DNA of 64,000 bases from Brevundimonas sp. SGAir0440 (GCF_005484585.1 NZ_CP039435.1:2170001-2234000), one strand, 5' to 3'; counted from the first letter of the stretch, positions 39,295 through 48,604 are shown. Notes: generated from the letters alone by a model not told the origin. Translations and numbers: made by a program.

Positions 39295-40751
39295 GCGAGA
39301 AGCGCATGTTCTGGCGCGGCGTCTGGGGCTATCTGCCGGCCCAGATCGTCCAGGGGGTCGTCGGTTTTCTGACGATCTTCGTCTTTACGCGCCTGCTCAG
39401 CGCTGATGACTTCGGCCATTACGCCCTGGCGTTTTCGGTCACGACCCTGGCCCACACCGTTACTTTCACATGGCTTGAGGCGTCGATGGCGCGCTTCTGG
39501 GCGGCCGAGCGCACGCCCGAGGGCATGGCGACCCATTTCGCCAGCCTTTACCGCACATCCTTCGCCACCATCGCCGTCTTCATCCCGATCGCGGCGCTGA
39601 TCGTGTGGCTGGCGCCGCTGACGCCGGCGTTCAAGATCGCTGTCGCCTTCGGCCTGGCCGGCGCGCCGGTGCGTAACCTCGCCAAGCTGGCGCAGGAGCG
39701 GTATCGCGCGGCGGGCGAGGTGTCGAAATCCGCCGCCGTGGACATCGGGGTCGCCGTATTGGGGTTCCTGGTCGGGGCCGGGTTCGCCCTGGCCGGCGTC
39801 GGCGCGGCGTCTCCTCTGCTGGGCCTGGCCATCGCCCCCCTGTTCGCCCTGCCCTTCATCTTGCCGGGCGAGTTGCGCCAGGCAGGGGGCGGGACCGTCG
39901 ATCGCACGCGGCTGAAGGCCTATGCCCTCTATGGCTATCCCATTGCGGCGTCGCTGACCTTGGCCTTGGTGCTGGCCTCGACGGACCGGTTTCTGCTGGC
40001 AGCCTTCATGGATGCTGCGGCGGTCGGCGCGTATCACGCCAGCTACAGCCTGGCGAACCGGACGCTGGACGTCATCTTCATCTGGCTGGGCGCGGCCGGG
40101 GCGCCGGCCATGGTCATGGCGCTGGAGCGCGGCGGACGCGAGGCGCTGCGTCAGACTGCCATCGAACAGGGTTCGACTCTGATCCTGATCGGCCTGCCTG
40201 CCGCCGTGGGCCTGTCGCTGGTCGCGCGACCGCTGGCGGAGTTGATGATCGGCCAGGATCTGCGCGCCGCCGCTGCGCTGGTGACGCCGTGGATCGCGGC
40301 CTCGTCCTTCCTGTCAGGGATGATCGCCTACTATTTCGGCTTCGGCTTCACCTTGGGCAAGAAGACCGGCCTGCTGCTGGTGACGATGGCGATCCCGGCG
40401 CTTTGCAACGTGGCCCTGAACCTGGTCTTGATCCCCCGCATGGGCGTAACCGGCGCGGCCGTTTCGACCGCCGCCAGCTTCGGCATCGGCTTGATCGCCT
40501 GCATTCTGCTCAGCCGCCGCGCCATCGCCCTGCCGATGCCGTGGGAGGCGCTGATCCGTTGCGGGATCGCCTCCGCCGTCATGGCCGGGGTCGTCTGGTT
40601 CCTGCCGCCCATCGGCGGTTTCTTGGAGCTGATGATGGACGCGAGCGTGGGCGGCTTCGTCTATGCCATCGTCGCCCTGACGCTGAACGCCGCCGGGGTG
40701 CGTGACGTGCTGCTGCGCCTGATCCGCGCGCGCCGGAGCGTGACGGCATGA
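39291..40751 (+). CDS. hfsF: Polysaccharide flippase (Wzx/HfsF-like, MOP superfamily)
   Basis: 486 residues from a TTG overlapping the hfsE-like stop; the ATG at 39,306 is an alternative. About 12-14 membrane helices are visible (IVQGVVGFLTIFVFTRLL, KSAAVDIGVAVLGFLVG, FLSGMIAYYFGFGF). The start WGYLPAQIVQGVVGFLTIFVFTR matches PST-type oligosaccharide transporters. It would flip lipid-linked repeat units across the inner membrane. It overlaps the glycosyltransferase gene that follows by four bases, so the four plus-strand genes form an operon. Confidence 0.86.
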   Translation: MSEKRMFWRGVWGYLPAQIVQGVVGFLTIFVFTRLLSADDFGHYALAFSVTTLAHTVTFTWLEASMARFWAAERTPEGMATHFASLYRTSFATIAVFIPIAALIVWLAPLTPAFKIAVAFGLAGAPVRNLAKLAQERYRAAGEVSKSAAVDIGVAVLGFLVGAGFALAGVGAASPLLGLAIAPLFALPFILPGELRQAGGGTVDRTRLKAYALYGYPIAASLTLALVLASTDRFLLAAFMDAAAVGAYHASYSLANRTLDVIFIWLGAAGAPAMVMALERGGREALRQTAIEQGSTLILIGLPAAVGLSLVARPLAELMIGQDLRAAAALVTPWIAASSFLSGMIAYYFGFGFTLGKKTGLLLVTMAIPALCNVALNLVLIPRMGVTGAAVSTAASFGIGLIACILLSRRAIALPMPWEALIRCGIASAVMAGVVWFLPPIGGFLELMMDASVGGFVYAIVALTLNAAGVRDVLLRLIRARRSVTA

Positions 40752-41680
40752 GCGCCCATATCTTTGACAACACCGCCTGGTCTCAGGCGACGCCGACGAT
40801 CTCGGTCCTGATCCCCTTCCTGCGCGACGATCCGCAAGAACTGTTGCGCCGACTGGACAGCGAGGCCCCCGCCCTGTCCGGCGCGGTCGAGTTGATCCTG
40901 CTGGACGACGGCACCGCCGACGCTGATCTGACGACCCGGCTTCATGCCACCATCGACGCCCTGCGACTGCCCGCCCGCCTGATCACCCTGGCGGCCAACG
41001 AGGGTCGCGCCAGGGGCCGCAACCGCCTGACCACCGCCGCGCGCGGCGAGGCCTATCTGTTCCTCGACAGCGACATGCAGCCCGACACGGCGGCCTTCCT
41101 GCAAAACTGGCTGCGACTGGTCACCGACAGCGCGCCCGCCGTGGCCTTCGGCGGCTTCTCGCTGGATCAGGCGCCGACCGACGCGCGGTTCGCCGTCCAC
41201 CGCGCCCTGTCGGGCGCCTCGGAATGCTTGCCGGCGTCGGAGCGCGCCCTGACGCCTGAGAAATACGTCTACACCTCGAACCTACTGGTGCGCCGTGACG
41301 TCTTCGCCGCCGAGTCCTTCGATCGCGGTTTCAGCGGCTGGGGCTGGGAGGACGTGGAGTGGGCTATGCGCGTCTCGCGCCGCTTTACCGTCGTCCACAT
41401 AGACAATCCCGCCACCCATATGGGCCTGGACACGGTCGAGGATCTGGCGCGCAAGTTCGATCAGGGCGCCGGCAACTTCGCCCGCGTCGTCGCCCTGCAC
41501 CCCGCCCTCGTCCAGACCTATCCCAGCTACAAGGCCGCGCGCGCCCTGAAACGCCTGCCCGCCCTGCCGCTGGCGCGCCGCCTGATGAAACAGGCCGCCT
41601 TGACGACGGCCCTGCCGGTCAAGGCCCGCGCCTTCGCGCTCAGGCTCTACCGCGCCGCCGTCTATGCGGACGCCGTATGA
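40748..41680 (+). CDS. Family 2 glycosyltransferase
   Basis: 310 residues from an ATGA overlap. GT-A fold signs: SVLIPFLRDDPQELL at the start, LILLDDGTAD, ANEGRARGRN, and the metal-binding DSD in AYLFLDSDMQPD (about 101). A GWGWEDVEWAMRVS motif near 197-210 is typical of GT2/GT27-like catalytic ends. C-terminal basic helix may contact the membrane. It probably adds a sugar to the lipid-linked repeat unit. It may correspond to HfsG of Caulobacter, but the exact match cannot be settled from sequence memory. Confidence 0.85.
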   Translation: MSAHIFDNTAWSQATPTISVLIPFLRDDPQELLRRLDSEAPALSGAVELILLDDGTADADLTTRLHATIDALRLPARLITLAANEGRARGRNRLTTAARGEAYLFLDSDMQPDTAAFLQNWLRLVTDSAPAVAFGGFSLDQAPTDARFAVHRALSGASECLPASERALTPEKYVYTSNLLVRRDVFAAESFDRGFSGWGWEDVEWAMRVSRRFTVVHIDNPATHMGLDTVEDLARKFDQGAGNFARVVALHPALVQTYPSYKAARALKRLPALPLARRLMKQAALTTALPVKARAFALRLYRAAVYADAV

Positions 41681-42615
41681 CAATGCGCGATGTCGCCGTC
41701 ATCATCCCGACCCTGCGCCGCCCCGACAGTCTGGAGCGGGCCCTGCGGTCGGTCTTCGGACAGACCGGATCGTTGCACCGCATCGCCGCCATCGTTGTCG
41801 CCGACAACGACCCTGATGGGTCGGCCGCCCCCGTGATCGAACGGCTGCGCGCCGAGGCGCCCGTGCCCCTGACCTACGCCCACGCCCGCATCCCCGGCGT
41901 GGCGACGGCGCGCAATGTCGGCCTGGCCGCCACAGACGCGCCCCTGATCGCCTTTCTGGACGACGACGAAGCCGCCTCTCCCGGCTGGCTCGCCGCCCTG
42001 CTGAGCGCCCAAACCCAGACCGGCGCCGATGTCGTCTTTGGCCCCATTCGCGGACGGGTGCCGGAAAACACCGGCTGGACCACCACCTATCTGGAGCGGT
42101 TCTTTGGCCGGGACGGCCCGCGCGAAACCGGCCTGACCGACGAGATCCACGGCTGCGGTAACAGCCTGATGGTGCAGGCGACCGCCCTGCCCGGCGAGGC
42201 CCCGTTTGACGTCGCCATGAACGAGACGGGCGGCGAGGACGACCGGCTGTTCACCGCCCTGTCGGCGCGCGGCGGTCGGTTCGGCTGGGCCGCCGAGGCC
42301 TGGGTGGATGAGTTCGCCCCGCCTCACCGCGCCACGCTGACCTACGCCCTGACCCGCGCCTTCGCCTATGGCCAGAGCCCGACCCAGATGGCCGCCGACC
42401 GCCGCGACTGGCCCGGCGTCGTCAAATGGATGGTGGTCGGACTGGCCCAGACCGGCGTATGGGGCGCCGCATCACTTCTGGCCGCCCTCCTGCGCCGCCC
42501 AAACCGCGCCTACACCTACGACCGCTGCGCGCGTGGTCTCGGCAAGGTCTTCTGGACCAAAGGCTTCGAGCCGAAACTGTATGGCGCGGCGATGCTGAAG
42601 CGCCCCACGGCCTGA
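41677..42615 (+). CDS. Family 2 glycosyltransferase
   Basis: 312 residues from an ATGA overlap. VAVIIPTLRRPDSLERALRSV start, VVADNDPDGS, ARIPGVATARNVGLA, and the DDDE metal site in IAFLDDDEAASPGW (about 94). A GGEDDRLFTALSARGG motif follows near 187. The C-terminal part has two hydrophobic segments (VVKWMVVGLAQTGVWGAASLL). Last gene of the four-gene operon; a holdfast or exopolysaccharide sugar transferase. It converges tail to tail with the DUF1543 gene with no gap. Confidence 0.85.
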   Translation: MTMRDVAVIIPTLRRPDSLERALRSVFGQTGSLHRIAAIVVADNDPDGSAAPVIERLRAEAPVPLTYAHARIPGVATARNVGLAATDAPLIAFLDDDEAASPGWLAALLSAQTQTGADVVFGPIRGRVPENTGWTTTYLERFFGRDGPRETGLTDEIHGCGNSLMVQATALPGEAPFDVAMNETGGEDDRLFTALSARGGRFGWAAEAWVDEFAPPHRATLTYALTRAFAYGQSPTQMAADRRDWPGVVKWMVVGLAQTGVWGAASLLAALLRRPNRAYTYDRCARGLGKVFWTKGFEPKLYGAAMLKRPTA

Positions 42616-43119
42616 TCAGCGGATCGGCATGTAGCGGCAGGTGAAGTCCGGATCGCCGCTCATCAGGCTGGGCTTGAGGTGGATGTAAAGACGTTCGGCG
42701 CCTGCGACGTCGTCCAGCGCAAACGCCTGTTCGGCCTCATACATCTCGTCCCGGTGCGCGTCCGTCCAACCCTTTGCCAGTTTGATAGCCCGCGCCTTGG
42801 CTGCCGGCAGGCTGTCAGCGACGACGAAGACATTGCGGTGCTGCTCGGCGAAGGCGACGCCATCATAGCCGCCCAAGTTGACGTAGTAGAGCTTTTCCTT
42901 GCCCTCGAACGGTGTGGGAAGCAGGCTGATGTCGTAGCCGTCCGCCTGCGAAATCTCCGACCAGCAATCGATGTGCAACGTCCCTTCGCGTCCCCACCAC
43001 TGCGCCAGCAAGGCGTCTTTCGTCGCTTCGATCGACGGGGCGACGAGGAAACGCATATCGTGCACCTCGATATTGGCGCCGGGGTGTTCCCCGCCGATGT
43101 AGATCGCAAACAGCTTCAT
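42616..43119 (-). CDS. DUF1543 family protein
   Basis: 167 residues. It carries the DUF1543 pattern: MKLFAIYIGGEHPGANIEVHD, then RFLVAPSIEATKDAL, QWWGREGTLHIDCWSEI, and KLYYVNLGGYDG with NVFVVADSLPAAKARA. Soluble and cytoplasmic. The family is found in many proteobacteria and has no assigned biochemical role. The stop codons of this gene and the glycosyltransferase abut. Confidence 0.85.
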   Translation of the reverse strand: MKLFAIYIGGEHPGANIEVHDMRFLVAPSIEATKDALLAQWWGREGTLHIDCWSEISQADGYDISLLPTPFEGKEKLYYVNLGGYDGVAFAEQHRNVFVVADSLPAAKARAIKLAKGWTDAHRDEMYEAEQAFALDDVAGAERLYIHLKPSLMSGDPDFTCRYMPIR

Positions 43120-43130
43120 TCGTCCTCGCG

Positions 43131-44795
43131 TCAGGCCGCCGTATCGGCGTGATCGACCGCAGGCTTTGCGGTATTCAGGATCAACGCCAGTCGCCGACCG
43201 ACGATCCCGCCCATTTCGTGCGAACTGGTGATCCCTTGCGCAAAGGGATGCCGCCCCATGATGAACGGCAGGCTGAGACAGAACAGCCGATCCGTCGGCA
43301 GGGGCGCATCGACCGGCCGGAAAAGGTCATCGACAGCAATCCCCCGGACCACGTCGGGCGCATCGTTGGCGACTTGATCTCGAACGATCCCCTGCTCGAG
43401 AAGGGACAGGAACGGAAACTGGATGCCGCTCAGGGCCGCCTGACCCGTCGCCTCGATGAAGATCGGGAAATGGCGTGTCGTCCCGCCTACGGCCACGCGC
43501 GCGCCGCCTTCGGGACAGCGCGTATCGACGTCGTGATCGTCGCCCAAGGCGATGACGTCCAGCCGCCCGGCGGCGTGCAGCGCCAGCATCCGCTCGATCG
43601 ATTCATGCGGCACGCCGGCGTAGATATCGACGAAGATCGGCTTGAAGGCGCGGCTGAACCGCTCGAACTCGGCGCTGTCCAGATGCGGCACGATGACGGC
43701 GACGATCTCGTGCATGCGCAGGATGCCGTCGCGCCAGGCCACCGTCACCTGTGCGGCATGATTCGCCTGCGCCTCCTTCAGGTTCGCAGCGGCCCAGACG
43801 AACGGATCGACCGATGCGCGCCGCGCGAAATAGGCCTCGGCGAAGGTTTCCAGCGTCGCCTCATGCAATCCGGTCTCGGCGGCGTAGTCCGGATCCAGAT
43901 GGCTCAGCTCGGTTCGAAACAGGTCGAATACGGCGTCCAGCAGCCCGTCAGGGCCGCGCGCCACAGCCGCAGCGACAGCCTCGGGCGTGCAATAGGTCAG
44001 CGGCCCATGCGGCAGCGGAAAATAGAAGTCCGCCTCGGGCAGCAGCCCCTTTCGCGACATCATGGCGATGTGAAAATCCTCGGTATCCGGCGCGGGCTGA
44101 TAGATCAGCCGATCATCCCGCCGAACGAAGTCGCCGTGGGACGTTGCCAAGGCCACGGCCGCATCGATGGCCGTCAACGACGACCCCCGAATGCCGATGC
44201 GTGTCGCCGGAACATCCGCAAGGACCGACGCAGGCCATGGGCTTAGAAAATATCCGGGCTGGGCGTCCGGCCGCGACGGCCACTGGTGACCCGTCGCCAG
44301 AACCACATGGTCGAACACAGCCTTGGCGACCTTCTGCGACGGCGGCGACGTGAAGGTCAGCTCGATCCCATCTTTGCGGTTCGCCGCGTCGATGACCCGA
44401 CATCCCGTCCGCACATCGATGAGAACACCCTTGGCGCGGGCCTGCTGAACCAAGGCGGCGAACTGACTTTCGAAATACCGCCCCAAGGCGACACGCGGAA
44501 CGAACGTGCGCTCATCGAGAGACGCCCCATCCACGTCCAACTCTGCCAGTTCGGCGGGCGTTCGTGCCGACAGCCAGTCGGCCAGCGTGTCCTGCAATGG
44601 CGGGATTTCGATGCTGGCGATGTTCGACAGCATCGCCGGATCGTTCCAGTCCGGGCTGTAGGGGCCGCCGCACCCGGCCGTCTCGCGCGCCTCGAACACC
44701 GTGATCTGCGCCGAGACGACGCCTTGGGACAGCAGGGCATGGAGGGCGTAAAGCGTCGTCGGCCCCGCGCCGACGAATGCGACGGACTTTGTCAT
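43131..44795 (-). CDS. FAD/NAD(P)-binding protein (HI_0933/NAD_binding_9-like)
   Basis: 554 residues from the ATG at 44,795. The N-terminus is an FAD-binding Rossmann motif, VAFVGAGPTTLYALHALL, followed by ITVFEARETAGCGGPYSPD and NIASIEIPPL. A second nucleotide-binding segment lies near HVVLATGHQWPSRP, typical of the FAD-NAD(P)-binding family annotated in siderophore and unknown pathways. C-terminal LPFIMGRHPFAQGITSSHEMG. It is probably an oxidoreductase of unknown substrate and is separate from the polysaccharide genes in function. Confidence 0.8.
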   Translation of the reverse strand: MTKSVAFVGAGPTTLYALHALLSQGVVSAQITVFEARETAGCGGPYSPDWNDPAMLSNIASIEIPPLQDTLADWLSARTPAELAELDVDGASLDERTFVPRVALGRYFESQFAALVQQARAKGVLIDVRTGCRVIDAANRKDGIELTFTSPPSQKVAKAVFDHVVLATGHQWPSRPDAQPGYFLSPWPASVLADVPATRIGIRGSSLTAIDAAVALATSHGDFVRRDDRLIYQPAPDTEDFHIAMMSRKGLLPEADFYFPLPHGPLTYCTPEAVAAAVARGPDGLLDAVFDLFRTELSHLDPDYAAETGLHEATLETFAEAYFARRASVDPFVWAAANLKEAQANHAAQVTVAWRDGILRMHEIVAVIVPHLDSAEFERFSRAFKPIFVDIYAGVPHESIERMLALHAAGRLDVIALGDDHDVDTRCPEGGARVAVGGTTRHFPIFIEATGQAALSGIQFPFLSLLEQGIVRDQVANDAPDVVRGIAVDDLFRPVDAPLPTDRLFCLSLPFIMGRHPFAQGITSSHEMGGIVGRRLALILNTAKPAVDHADTAA

Positions 44796-44916
44796 GGCCA
44801 CACAATGCGCGACGCACGCAAAGGCGCCGCATCCGCACTCGATTTCAGCGCAACCGCTTCATTTTCCAGCCGAATGTGCGGAATCCGACGTCTGAAACGT
44901 CACCTCAGAAGCGGCT

Positions 44917-45618
44917 TCAGCCCATCAATCGCTGCAGGAACCCCGGCGCCTTGTAGGTCGAGCGGTTCATGACCACGCCGGCGATCTTGCCCCCCACAGC
45001 CTCGATCTCGTCACGCAGGATGACTGGCGCGTGGGCGGCGGTGCTTTCGGCGGCGATCACCAGAACCGTCATGTCCACGAAGGGCGCCAGGATGATCGCC
45101 ATGTCGTTGCGGTCAGCGGCGGGCGCGTCGATGACGATGGTGTCGGCGTGGGGCCGCAGCGCCTCCCAATAGCGGGGCTCTCCGACCGCCTCGACCCGGT
45201 GTCCGGACCGCAGCGCTTCCATGTGGAAATGCGTGACCCACAACCGGCCGCCCAGGCACGACCGCGCCGTCAGCAGCCGCGAATCCGGCACCGGCTTGCC
45301 GTCGCGACCGGTCACGCGCGGCGTCACGGCGTAGAAGCTTGAGCCGTCGGGCGAGCCTTGCGCGGCCTTGCCGACCTGGCCGAACCGATCCGGCTCGGCT
45401 GACACCGTCTCAAGCTGCCCCTGCTGCGCCAAATCGCCGTCGATCAGCCAGACGGGCTTGCGCGCTCGCACCGCCGCCAGCCGCGCGAACTCCCGCGCTA
45501 CGGTCGAAACGCCCTCGCCGGTGACGGCGGACGCGAACTGGATCACGCGTGCGCGGTGCGCCGGCGCCGGTCCCAGCGTCGCCCAAAGGCCCGCCATTTC
45601 TGAAGTCAGATCGACCAT
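44917..45618 (-). CDS. hfsB: HfsB-like (BY-kinase/ParA-like) polysaccharide protein with altered Walker A
   Basis: 233 residues. Arranged like the cytoplasmic ATPase part of bacterial tyrosine kinases: ASAVTGEGVSTVAREFARLAA in the place of Walker A, VWLIDGDLAQQG as Walker A', and TIVIDAPAADRNDM as Walker B. The P-loop reads GEGVST, lacking the lysine normally needed for ATP binding, and there is no C-terminal tyrosine cluster, so a regulatory or scaffold role is likely. It follows the HfsA-like gene on the same strand after 47 bases, as co-polymerase and kinase-like partner. Confidence 0.78.
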   Translation of the reverse strand: MVDLTSEMAGLWATLGPAPAHRARVIQFASAVTGEGVSTVAREFARLAAVRARKPVWLIDGDLAQQGQLETVSAEPDRFGQVGKAAQGSPDGSSFYAVTPRVTGRDGKPVPDSRLLTARSCLGGRLWVTHFHMEALRSGHRVEAVGEPRYWEALRPHADTIVIDAPAADRNDMAIILAPFVDMTVLVIAAESTAAHAPVILRDEIEAVGGKIAGVVMNRSTYKAPGFLQRLMG

Positions 45619-45665
45619 CGAATCGCCAAGGCGCTCCCTAAGCCCTCAGCCTAGCACGAGTTTCG

Positions 45666-47105
45666 CTAAGCCGCCTTGGCCGGCGCGACGGCGAGAACCG
45701 GCATGTCCAGGGTGCGGCTGACCGAGGCCGGGGTCGTGAAGCCGCGACGCGTGAACACCCGCAGCAGGCCGACGCACAGGGCGGTGAAGCCGGCGAACAG
45801 GAAGACCGCCGCCAGCAGCGGGATCTTCAGGCTCTTGCCCGTCGCCGGCGGCTGGGCGCGCTCGATGACGGTGACGTTGTCGGCACCGGCGGCGACCAGG
45901 GCGTTATCGGCGCGGCTCTGGGTCTCACGTTGCTGGAACTCGCGGATAGAGGCGCTCAGCACTTCGCGATTGCCGGCCAGGGTCGTGTTCTCGGACTCCA
46001 GCGCGGTCAACCGCGCCTGCCGCGAACGGATATCGGCCAGCTGCCGGTCCAGAACCGCCAGACGCGCCGCCAGCGAGTCGCGCTCGGCCCGGGTGTTGAT
46101 CCGCGTGGTTTCAAGCTCGGTCCAGACGGGGTTGGGTCCGGTGCGGACCTCCTTGGCCCCGACGGCCGTGCCGGTCGCGACATAGGCCTGCAGCTGATTG
46201 ATCCGCGCCTCGATGTCCTTCACCGGCTGGGCGTCAGGCTGATAGCGCGACAGCAGTTGCTCGCGCTCGGTGCGCAGTTGCAACACCTGGTCCTGGGCCG
46301 AGATATTCAAATCCTGCTGCAGCGCCACCTCCGCCGGGGTTGCCGCCTGCTGCGCGATCAGGGTGTTCAGCCGTTGGGCGGTCTGGTTCAGCTGGCTCTG
46401 CGTCGACATCCGGTCGGTGAAGACCGTCTGATAGGTCGCCGCCAACGTCGCCTTGGCCGCCGTGAAGTCGCCGATGTCGTTGGACGCCAGGAAGGCCTCG
46501 TAAGCGCGATCCGCATTGCCGAGCTCATCCTCGAAGGCGATGCGCTGGCTGGCGATGGCGGGCGTCTTGTCTTGGAAGACTTCCCGACGATAGATCAGAT
46601 ATTGCTCAATGATCGTGTTCAGGACGCGGGCCGCGCGTTCGGGATCGTCGGCCTTGTAGGTCAGGTGGATGACCGCGCTGCCCGGCGCCGTGGCGACGCC
46701 CAGGCCGCCGCCGACGGCCTTCAGCGCAGCGGACCGCGCGGCCTGCGGACTGCCCTTGGGCGGCTCGCCCAAGATGGCGGCGGGCCCCAAGGTGTCCACG
46801 ACCTTTTGGCGAACGGCGCTGGAGCCCAGGATGGCGGCTTCGGAATTGGCGACCTCGTCGCCCTGCGGCGCCTGGCCCCGCTCGGCCGTGCCGACGCGCG
46901 GCTGATAGACGTATTCCTGCCCCACGCCCGCAAACACTGAGCCGGTTGCGGTGTAGCTCTTCTTCAGCGTCATGGCGGCGGCGAACCCCAGCCCGAGGAT
47001 CACCACGAAGACGACGATCATCAGCAGCAGTTCGCGGAACAACAGGCCGATCACGTCCAGAACGCCGTAGCGCGGCCTTGTGGTGACGTGTGCGGTGGAG
47101 CGCAT
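45666..47105 (-). CDS. hfsA: Polysaccharide co-polymerase (Wzz/HfsA-like)
   Basis: 479 residues from the ATG at 47,105. N-terminal membrane helix (LLLMIVVFVVILGLGFAAAM, about 24-43) followed by the Wzz pattern KKSYTATGSVFAGVGQEYVY. A long periplasmic coiled coil spans about 170-400 (IAFEDELGNADRAYEAFLAS, LAALDRQLADIRSRQARL-like). The C-terminal helix (IPLLAAVFLFAGFTALCVGLL) is preceded by a Pro-rich motif (QPPATGKSLKIP), as in PCP2a/GNVR proteins. It controls chain length and links polymerase to the export pore. Divergent from the export lipoprotein gene. Confidence 0.86.
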   Translation of the reverse strand: MRSTAHVTTRPRYGVLDVIGLLFRELLLMIVVFVVILGLGFAAAMTLKKSYTATGSVFAGVGQEYVYQPRVGTAERGQAPQGDEVANSEAAILGSSAVRQKVVDTLGPAAILGEPPKGSPQAARSAALKAVGGGLGVATAPGSAVIHLTYKADDPERAARVLNTIIEQYLIYRREVFQDKTPAIASQRIAFEDELGNADRAYEAFLASNDIGDFTAAKATLAATYQTVFTDRMSTQSQLNQTAQRLNTLIAQQAATPAEVALQQDLNISAQDQVLQLRTEREQLLSRYQPDAQPVKDIEARINQLQAYVATGTAVGAKEVRTGPNPVWTELETTRINTRAERDSLAARLAVLDRQLADIRSRQARLTALESENTTLAGNREVLSASIREFQQRETQSRADNALVAAGADNVTVIERAQPPATGKSLKIPLLAAVFLFAGFTALCVGLLRVFTRRGFTTPASVSRTLDMPVLAVAPAKAA

Positions 47106-47160
47106 CGGGCGGGCCGAATCCCTTGAAAGGCGTGTGGTCCTCACCCTTCGCCCACCGGCG

Positions 47161-47175
47161 TTAACCGATGATTAC
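47161..47175. promoter_or_regulatory. Near-consensus CtrA box in the hfsA/hfsD divergent promoter region
   Basis: TTAA, seven bases, TTAC (consensus TTAA-N7-TTAA). It lies 52 bases upstream of the export lipoprotein start and 56 bases upstream of the HfsA-like start. CtrA is the cell-cycle regulator of Caulobacterales. A single mismatch to an 8-base consensus can occur by chance. Confidence 0.4.
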
Positions 47176-47226
47176 CCATAACCGGCGAGGTTGCCCGATA
47201 TCCCTCGTCGAGGCCGACCGATTCCC

Positions 47227-47976
47227 ATGCTGACCGATCGCCGCCTGTTTCTGCTGACCCTGGGTTCAGCCTCCATCGCCGCGTCGCTGGCGGCCTGCGG
47301 CGGCGCCGGCGGCGCTGGCGATCCCCGGCGCGTCGACCGGTCGCCCTACGACGCGCTCGCCGGCCTGCCCTTCGCCCCCTGGACGGATCAGGAGCCGGAA
47401 TATCTGCTGTATCCCGGCGATGAGATCGAGGTGGCGACGCCGACGGCTTCGGAGCTGACGCGCACGCTCAAGGTCGGTCCCGATGGTCGCATCGCCCTGC
47501 CCCTGATCGGATCGGTCATGGCGGCGGATCGCACCCTGCCCCAGCTTCAGCAGGTCGTCTCGGCGGCCTATGCGTCACAGCTGGTGCGCCCGGTTGTCGA
47601 GGTCACACTTCGCCAAGCCGGCCCGATCCGCGTTTGGGTCGATGGCGAGGTGCGCAACCCGGGCGTCTTCGAAATGATCGGCGATCTGGACGCCTATCAG
47701 GCGGTGATCCAGGCCGGCGGCTTCGCCCCGACGTCGCGTCAGGACAGCGTGGCCCTGATCCGTCGCGGTCCGGGTGGATCGCGCATGATCCGGGTGGTGG
47801 ACCTGCGTCCGCGTCGCGGCGAGGTCGTGCCCTTGCGGCGTGGCGACATCGTCTTCGTACCGCGGTCGACGCTGGGCGAACTGGCGGCCTTCTTCACCCA
47901 GGTGCGCGCCGCCCTGCCGATCGGCTTCAGCTATTCGATCAACGGATCGAACGGCAACGGCTACGCTCAGTTCTAG
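47227..47976 (+). CDS. hfsD: Polysaccharide export outer membrane lipoprotein (Wza/HfsD-like)
   Basis: 249 residues from the ATG at 47,227. Lipoprotein signal: RRLFLLTLGSASIAASLAAC with Cys at about 24. The poly_export domain follows (YLLYPGDEIEVATPTASELT, VGPDGRIALPLIGSV), then one SLBB domain (VWVDGEVRNPGVFEMIGDL, IQAGGFAPTSRQD) and a short hydrophobic end. It would form the outer-membrane secretin-like pore for polysaccharide. Divergent from the HfsA/HfsB-like pair with a candidate CtrA site between. Confidence 0.88.
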   Translation: MLTDRRLFLLTLGSASIAASLAACGGAGGAGDPRRVDRSPYDALAGLPFAPWTDQEPEYLLYPGDEIEVATPTASELTRTLKVGPDGRIALPLIGSVMAADRTLPQLQQVVSAAYASQLVRPVVEVTLRQAGPIRVWVDGEVRNPGVFEMIGDLDAYQAVIQAGGFAPTSRQDSVALIRRGPGGSRMIRVVDLRPRRGEVVPLRRGDIVFVPRSTLGELAAFFTQVRAALPIGFSYSINGSNGNGYAQF

Positions 47977-47998
47977 CTGGTCGTTTAGGCGACCAGCT
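47975..47998. terminator. Hairpin spanning the convergent hfsD and Sel1-like gene ends
   Basis: A 9-base-pair perfect stem AGCTGGTCG/CGACCAGCT with loop TTTAGG. The TAG of the export gene and the TAA of the convergent gene both lie in or beside it. No long T tract. Confidence 0.55.
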
Positions 47999-48290
47999 GA
48001 ACCACGCCCTGGTCAATGTAGCGTCGCGCGGCCTTCTGGGCTTCGGCGATCTCCTCGCGTTCCATCTCCAGGCTCATCTCGCGGCGATAGACGCGCGCCT
48101 CGATCGAACCCTTCATGGCCGCCAGGTTGAAGATCATGTGGGCCGACACCCTGTCCATCGGGCAACCGCCCGATCCGGCCGAATACATCATGCCCAGTTT
48201 GAACAGGTCGTCGCCGGACATGTCCGCGGTCGGCAGGGGCAGACCGTCGTCGTGGGCCTGCAGGTCGTGCGCCATTTCTTGCGCGTTCAT
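47985..48290 (-). CDS. Small Sel1-like repeat protein
   Basis: 101 residues from the ATG at 48,290 with GAGGAGA about 9 bases upstream. It contains one Sel1-like unit: DLFKLGMMYSAGSGGCPMDRVSAHMIFNLAAMKGSIEA, then a charged helix (EMEREEIAEAQKAARRY). A common small gene near export genes in Caulobacterales. Probably a protein-protein interaction element. Confidence 0.75.
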   Translation of the reverse strand: MNAQEMAHDLQAHDDGLPLPTADMSGDDLFKLGMMYSAGSGGCPMDRVSAHMIFNLAAMKGSIEARVYRREMSLEMEREEIAEAQKAARRYIDQGVVQLVA

Positions 48291-48604
48291 CACCGTATCT
48301 CCTCAACGGGCGCCCTTCTGGGCCCGCCTCTGAGACGCCATCAAATACCGGTGGTTTGAAGTTGAAGTTAACAGCGAAACGGGTCGCACGTACTTTTCAG
48401 TAAAGCAGAAATGAATACTTCCGACACGATTCAGACCTCGGAAATCTCTGATAAATCTCTCGTTTACGCCTCGCCGGAGCGGCCTACGCGCGCTGCAAAC
48501 CTGACGGGATCGTTCAGCGGGCATTCAGGCGCGGAATCCGACCTTGCTCATCATTAACGGGTCGGATCGGCACATCCGTCGGCGGCCCAGAATGGAGCAC
48601 GAAG
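48291..48604. other. Gene-free stretch upstream of the RcnB-like gene
   Basis: 314 bases between divergent genes. Apart from the ribosome sites at each edge I see no gene, RNA or strong hairpin. It presumably carries the promoters of both neighbours; an AT-richer part at 48,340-48,460 is the likeliest place. Confidence 0.4.
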
